Assembly (NCBI RefSeq): GCF_000003815.2
Contig: NC_049992.1
Coordinates: 18,083,958-18,114,500, forward strand
Direction: 5' to 3'
DNA from: Branchiostoma floridae
Lineage: Eukaryota > Chordata > Leptocardii > Amphioxiformes > Branchiostomatidae
Length of the DNA stretch: 30,543 nucleotides
A program made the translations under genes and the position numbers. Positions 29,148-30,543 of the stretch are shown here, piece by piece. Within the stretch, counting starts at the first letter, position 1. Each line of letters starts with the position of its first letter. The notes under the pieces were generated by a model. That model was not told the origin of the DNA, did not search any database, and saw nothing but the letters and a program-made list of their open reading frames with translations.

Positions 29148-29329
29148 TGTTCCTTTGCAATTGGCCCCCGCCACAATAGAAGGACATTTGAACAACAAAT
29201 AACATAGTATTACACATTTAGTGCCCCTTTTGACACCATTTTCAAAAGTTGAGTTGATCGATTGTTCATTTAAGTGACATAAGCAGTACATGGCTGTATG
29301 TGTACATAGTGACTACTATAACTGTTGGG

Positions 29330-30093
29330 TTACAAAATGTACATTTTGCGGGTAAAGTTTCGGGGCCGCACCATCATCTTGGTGGCTTTGAGTGAGTAGT
29401 AGGTACCTTTCCAAGGACCCCAGTAGACACCATACCCTGTCTCACTACCATGATAGTCCTCTAGCTTATAGTAGGCACCATTTAGGGCAGAGTAAGTACA
29501 GCGACGATACCACCAGCCACCAGAAAACCACCGAGCACAGTGTGTATCACTTAATATATCATTGTCCCTATCTCTAGCACTGAATTTCATACCATTTTGG
29601 GCAACCGAAATTATAGCATCCCCAGTATCCCCACTGTACCCCCCAATATTCAGTGTATAATCTGTGCTCTCATCCCCAATGCTGAATGTATCATATTTAG
29701 CATAAGCCATATTCCCTTCCCAATCTTCTAATTCCACATACAATTCGTAGTCATTTTGGGTTGTCAGGTTGTACATTTTGTCCAGTCCAAGCCAGTGTTC
29801 CCCCTCGACCCTCCCAAACCCATTCTTGTAATCTGCCCAACGTCTGTAAAAATTCACTGTCCCGTCATATCTCCTCTGTATGACAGTCCAGCCCCCTCCA
29901 TCTGTAGTCATGTCACAGTAGACGTCAAAGTTGTCAGTCGAGGACCGTGGTTTGATGGGGAAGACTCCGTCCTGCATTGCGTTGGTCCAGTAGAGTAGTG
30001 GGAAGAGCTGCGCACAGTCCTCAAAGCTTGTAGCACCCATGGGATGGTTTCTTGCTCCGTCAACAGTCAGGGCATCATCTTGGTTTGGGAGCA
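29330..30093 (-). CDS. fibrinogen-related domain (FReD) protein, last exon
   Basis: The exon starts after a clear minus-strand acceptor (TTTGCTCACCTCAG, ending at 30094) in phase 1 and ends at TAA (29330-29332). It encodes about 254 residues, nearly all of one fibrinogen C-terminal domain. In order: 'EDCAQLFPLLYWTNAMQDGV', 'FDVYCDMTTDGGGWTVIQRR', 'GFGRVEGEHWLGLDKMYNLT', 'DYELYVELEDWEGNMAYAKY', the calcium-site DRDND, 'THCARWFSGGWWYRRC', 'LNGAYY' and 'ATKMMVRP'. All four usual Cys are present, as in ficolins and tachylectins. Such proteins are secreted lectins binding acetylated sugars in innate immunity, or angiopoietin-type ligands. The binding partner cannot be told from this exon. Upstream exons (signal peptide and any coiled coil) lie beyond 30543. 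It sits antisense within a CDKAL1 intron, given that CDKAL1's next exon is not in the window. Confidence 0.93.
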
Positions 30094-30142
30094 CTGAGGT
30101 GAGCAAAATATCAGAAAATCAAGATTGTTAAGTGCAACTTTT

Positions 30143-30445
30143 TGTAAAAGGTAAAGGTATTTAATAGTCCCATAGCCTTTTTGAGTCCATAGGGGCAGTG
30201 GATTATTATCCACTGTGTCTTTGGCACGCTATTGGAAGGCAGAGCCCATCACTCTCCTTGCGCCACTTTTTACCTCTCCCACCAAAGTCAGGTATCCGCT
30301 TACACCGGGGTGGGGTGAGGAAAGTTTTGTCGAGACTAAAATGCCTATCCCAGTGACACAACATCTAGCCAGGGATGCTAAGAACCAAACCCATCACCTC
30401 TCGATATCGTGTCAGATAGCATAGCCACTTTGCCATTAACACCAA
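30143..30445 (-). mobile_element. tRNA-derived SINE
   Basis: On the minus strand an A-box-like TGGCAAAGTGGCTATGCTA (30416-30434) and a B-box-like GGTTTGGTTCTT (30380-30391) form the head. The body has CCCCGGTGTAAGCGGATACC and TGACTTTGGTGGGAGAGGTA, a block resembling that of V-SINE-type elements as I recall them. The 3' end has short TACCTTTACC repeats. It lies in the intron just upstream of the FReD exon, same strand. Confidence 0.65.
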
Positions 30446-30505
30446 ACTTTTCATGGTATGCTAGTACTTAGAACATGTTCTCAGTTAAAAACAGAAATTC
30501 TATCA

Positions 30506-30541
30506 CACGATGTGTGGAGTTTCCACACGATGTGTGGAAAC
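30506..30541. repeat. repeated short palindrome at the window edge
   Basis: CACACGATGTGTGGA occurs twice (30504-30518 and 30524-30538). The second is part of the perfect hairpin GTTTCCACAC-GAT-GTGTGGAAAC (30519-30541). It may be the start of a larger repeat cut by the window end. Confidence 0.6.
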
Positions 30542-30543
30542 CC

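Overview
The window looks like nuclear DNA of an invertebrate deuterostome, most likely a lancelet (Branchiostoma). The evidence is short introns with GT/AG borders, a CDKAL1 orthologue very close in sequence to the vertebrate protein, a fibrinogen-related exon, a BRICHOS-like gene, and non-coding DNA packed with miniature inverted-repeat elements (MITEs), LINE fragments and tRNA-derived SINE-like repeats. The species is inferred from this character, not from a search. There is nothing bacterial, viral or CRISPR-like.

Four protein genes are supported. (1) Positions 757-4878 (+) hold the last five coding exons of a probable BRICHOS-domain protein with a cysteine-rich tail; its 5' exons lie upstream of the window. 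(2) Positions 14585-16180 (+) hold a complete three-exon gene for a 234-residue secreted protein with seven RGD tripeptides, two cysteines and a C-terminal coiled coil. A TATA box lies just upstream. I do not recognise this as a named family, and it is the best candidate for something undescribed. (3) Positions 22654-27827 (+) hold the first six coding exons of CDKAL1, the tRNA ms2t6A37 methylthiotransferase. They contain the three cluster cysteines of the N-terminal domain; the radical-SAM exons lie beyond the window. (4) Positions 29330-30093 (-) hold the last exon of a fibrinogen C-terminal domain (FReD) protein, apparently nested antisense in a CDKAL1 intron.

The rest is mobile DNA. LINE remnants occur at 3-735, 1342-1817 and 7058-7310. 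A 2.2-kb LINE with an uninterrupted 630-codon reverse-transcriptase ORF (8309-10509, minus strand) sits inside a TIR element (8180-11285) with perfect 32-bp ends and a TTA target duplication, as in PIF/Harbinger elements. Several MITEs can be delimited to the base by 8-bp target duplications (5554-5692, 23130-23303, 23637-24004). Others recur two or more times within the window. Simple repeats include (GT)26, about 140 bp of pure (GAAA), a 30-bp triplication, a roughly 55-bp minisatellite, and a 112-119-bp array that has copied part of a CDKAL1 coding exon.

The genes do not form a pathway. They are separate loci whose introns and flanks have taken up repeats. The main points for follow-up are the multi-RGD secreted gene, the exon-bearing tandem array in CDKAL1, the 76-nt near-perfect hairpin at 16724-16799, and the nested antisense FReD exon.
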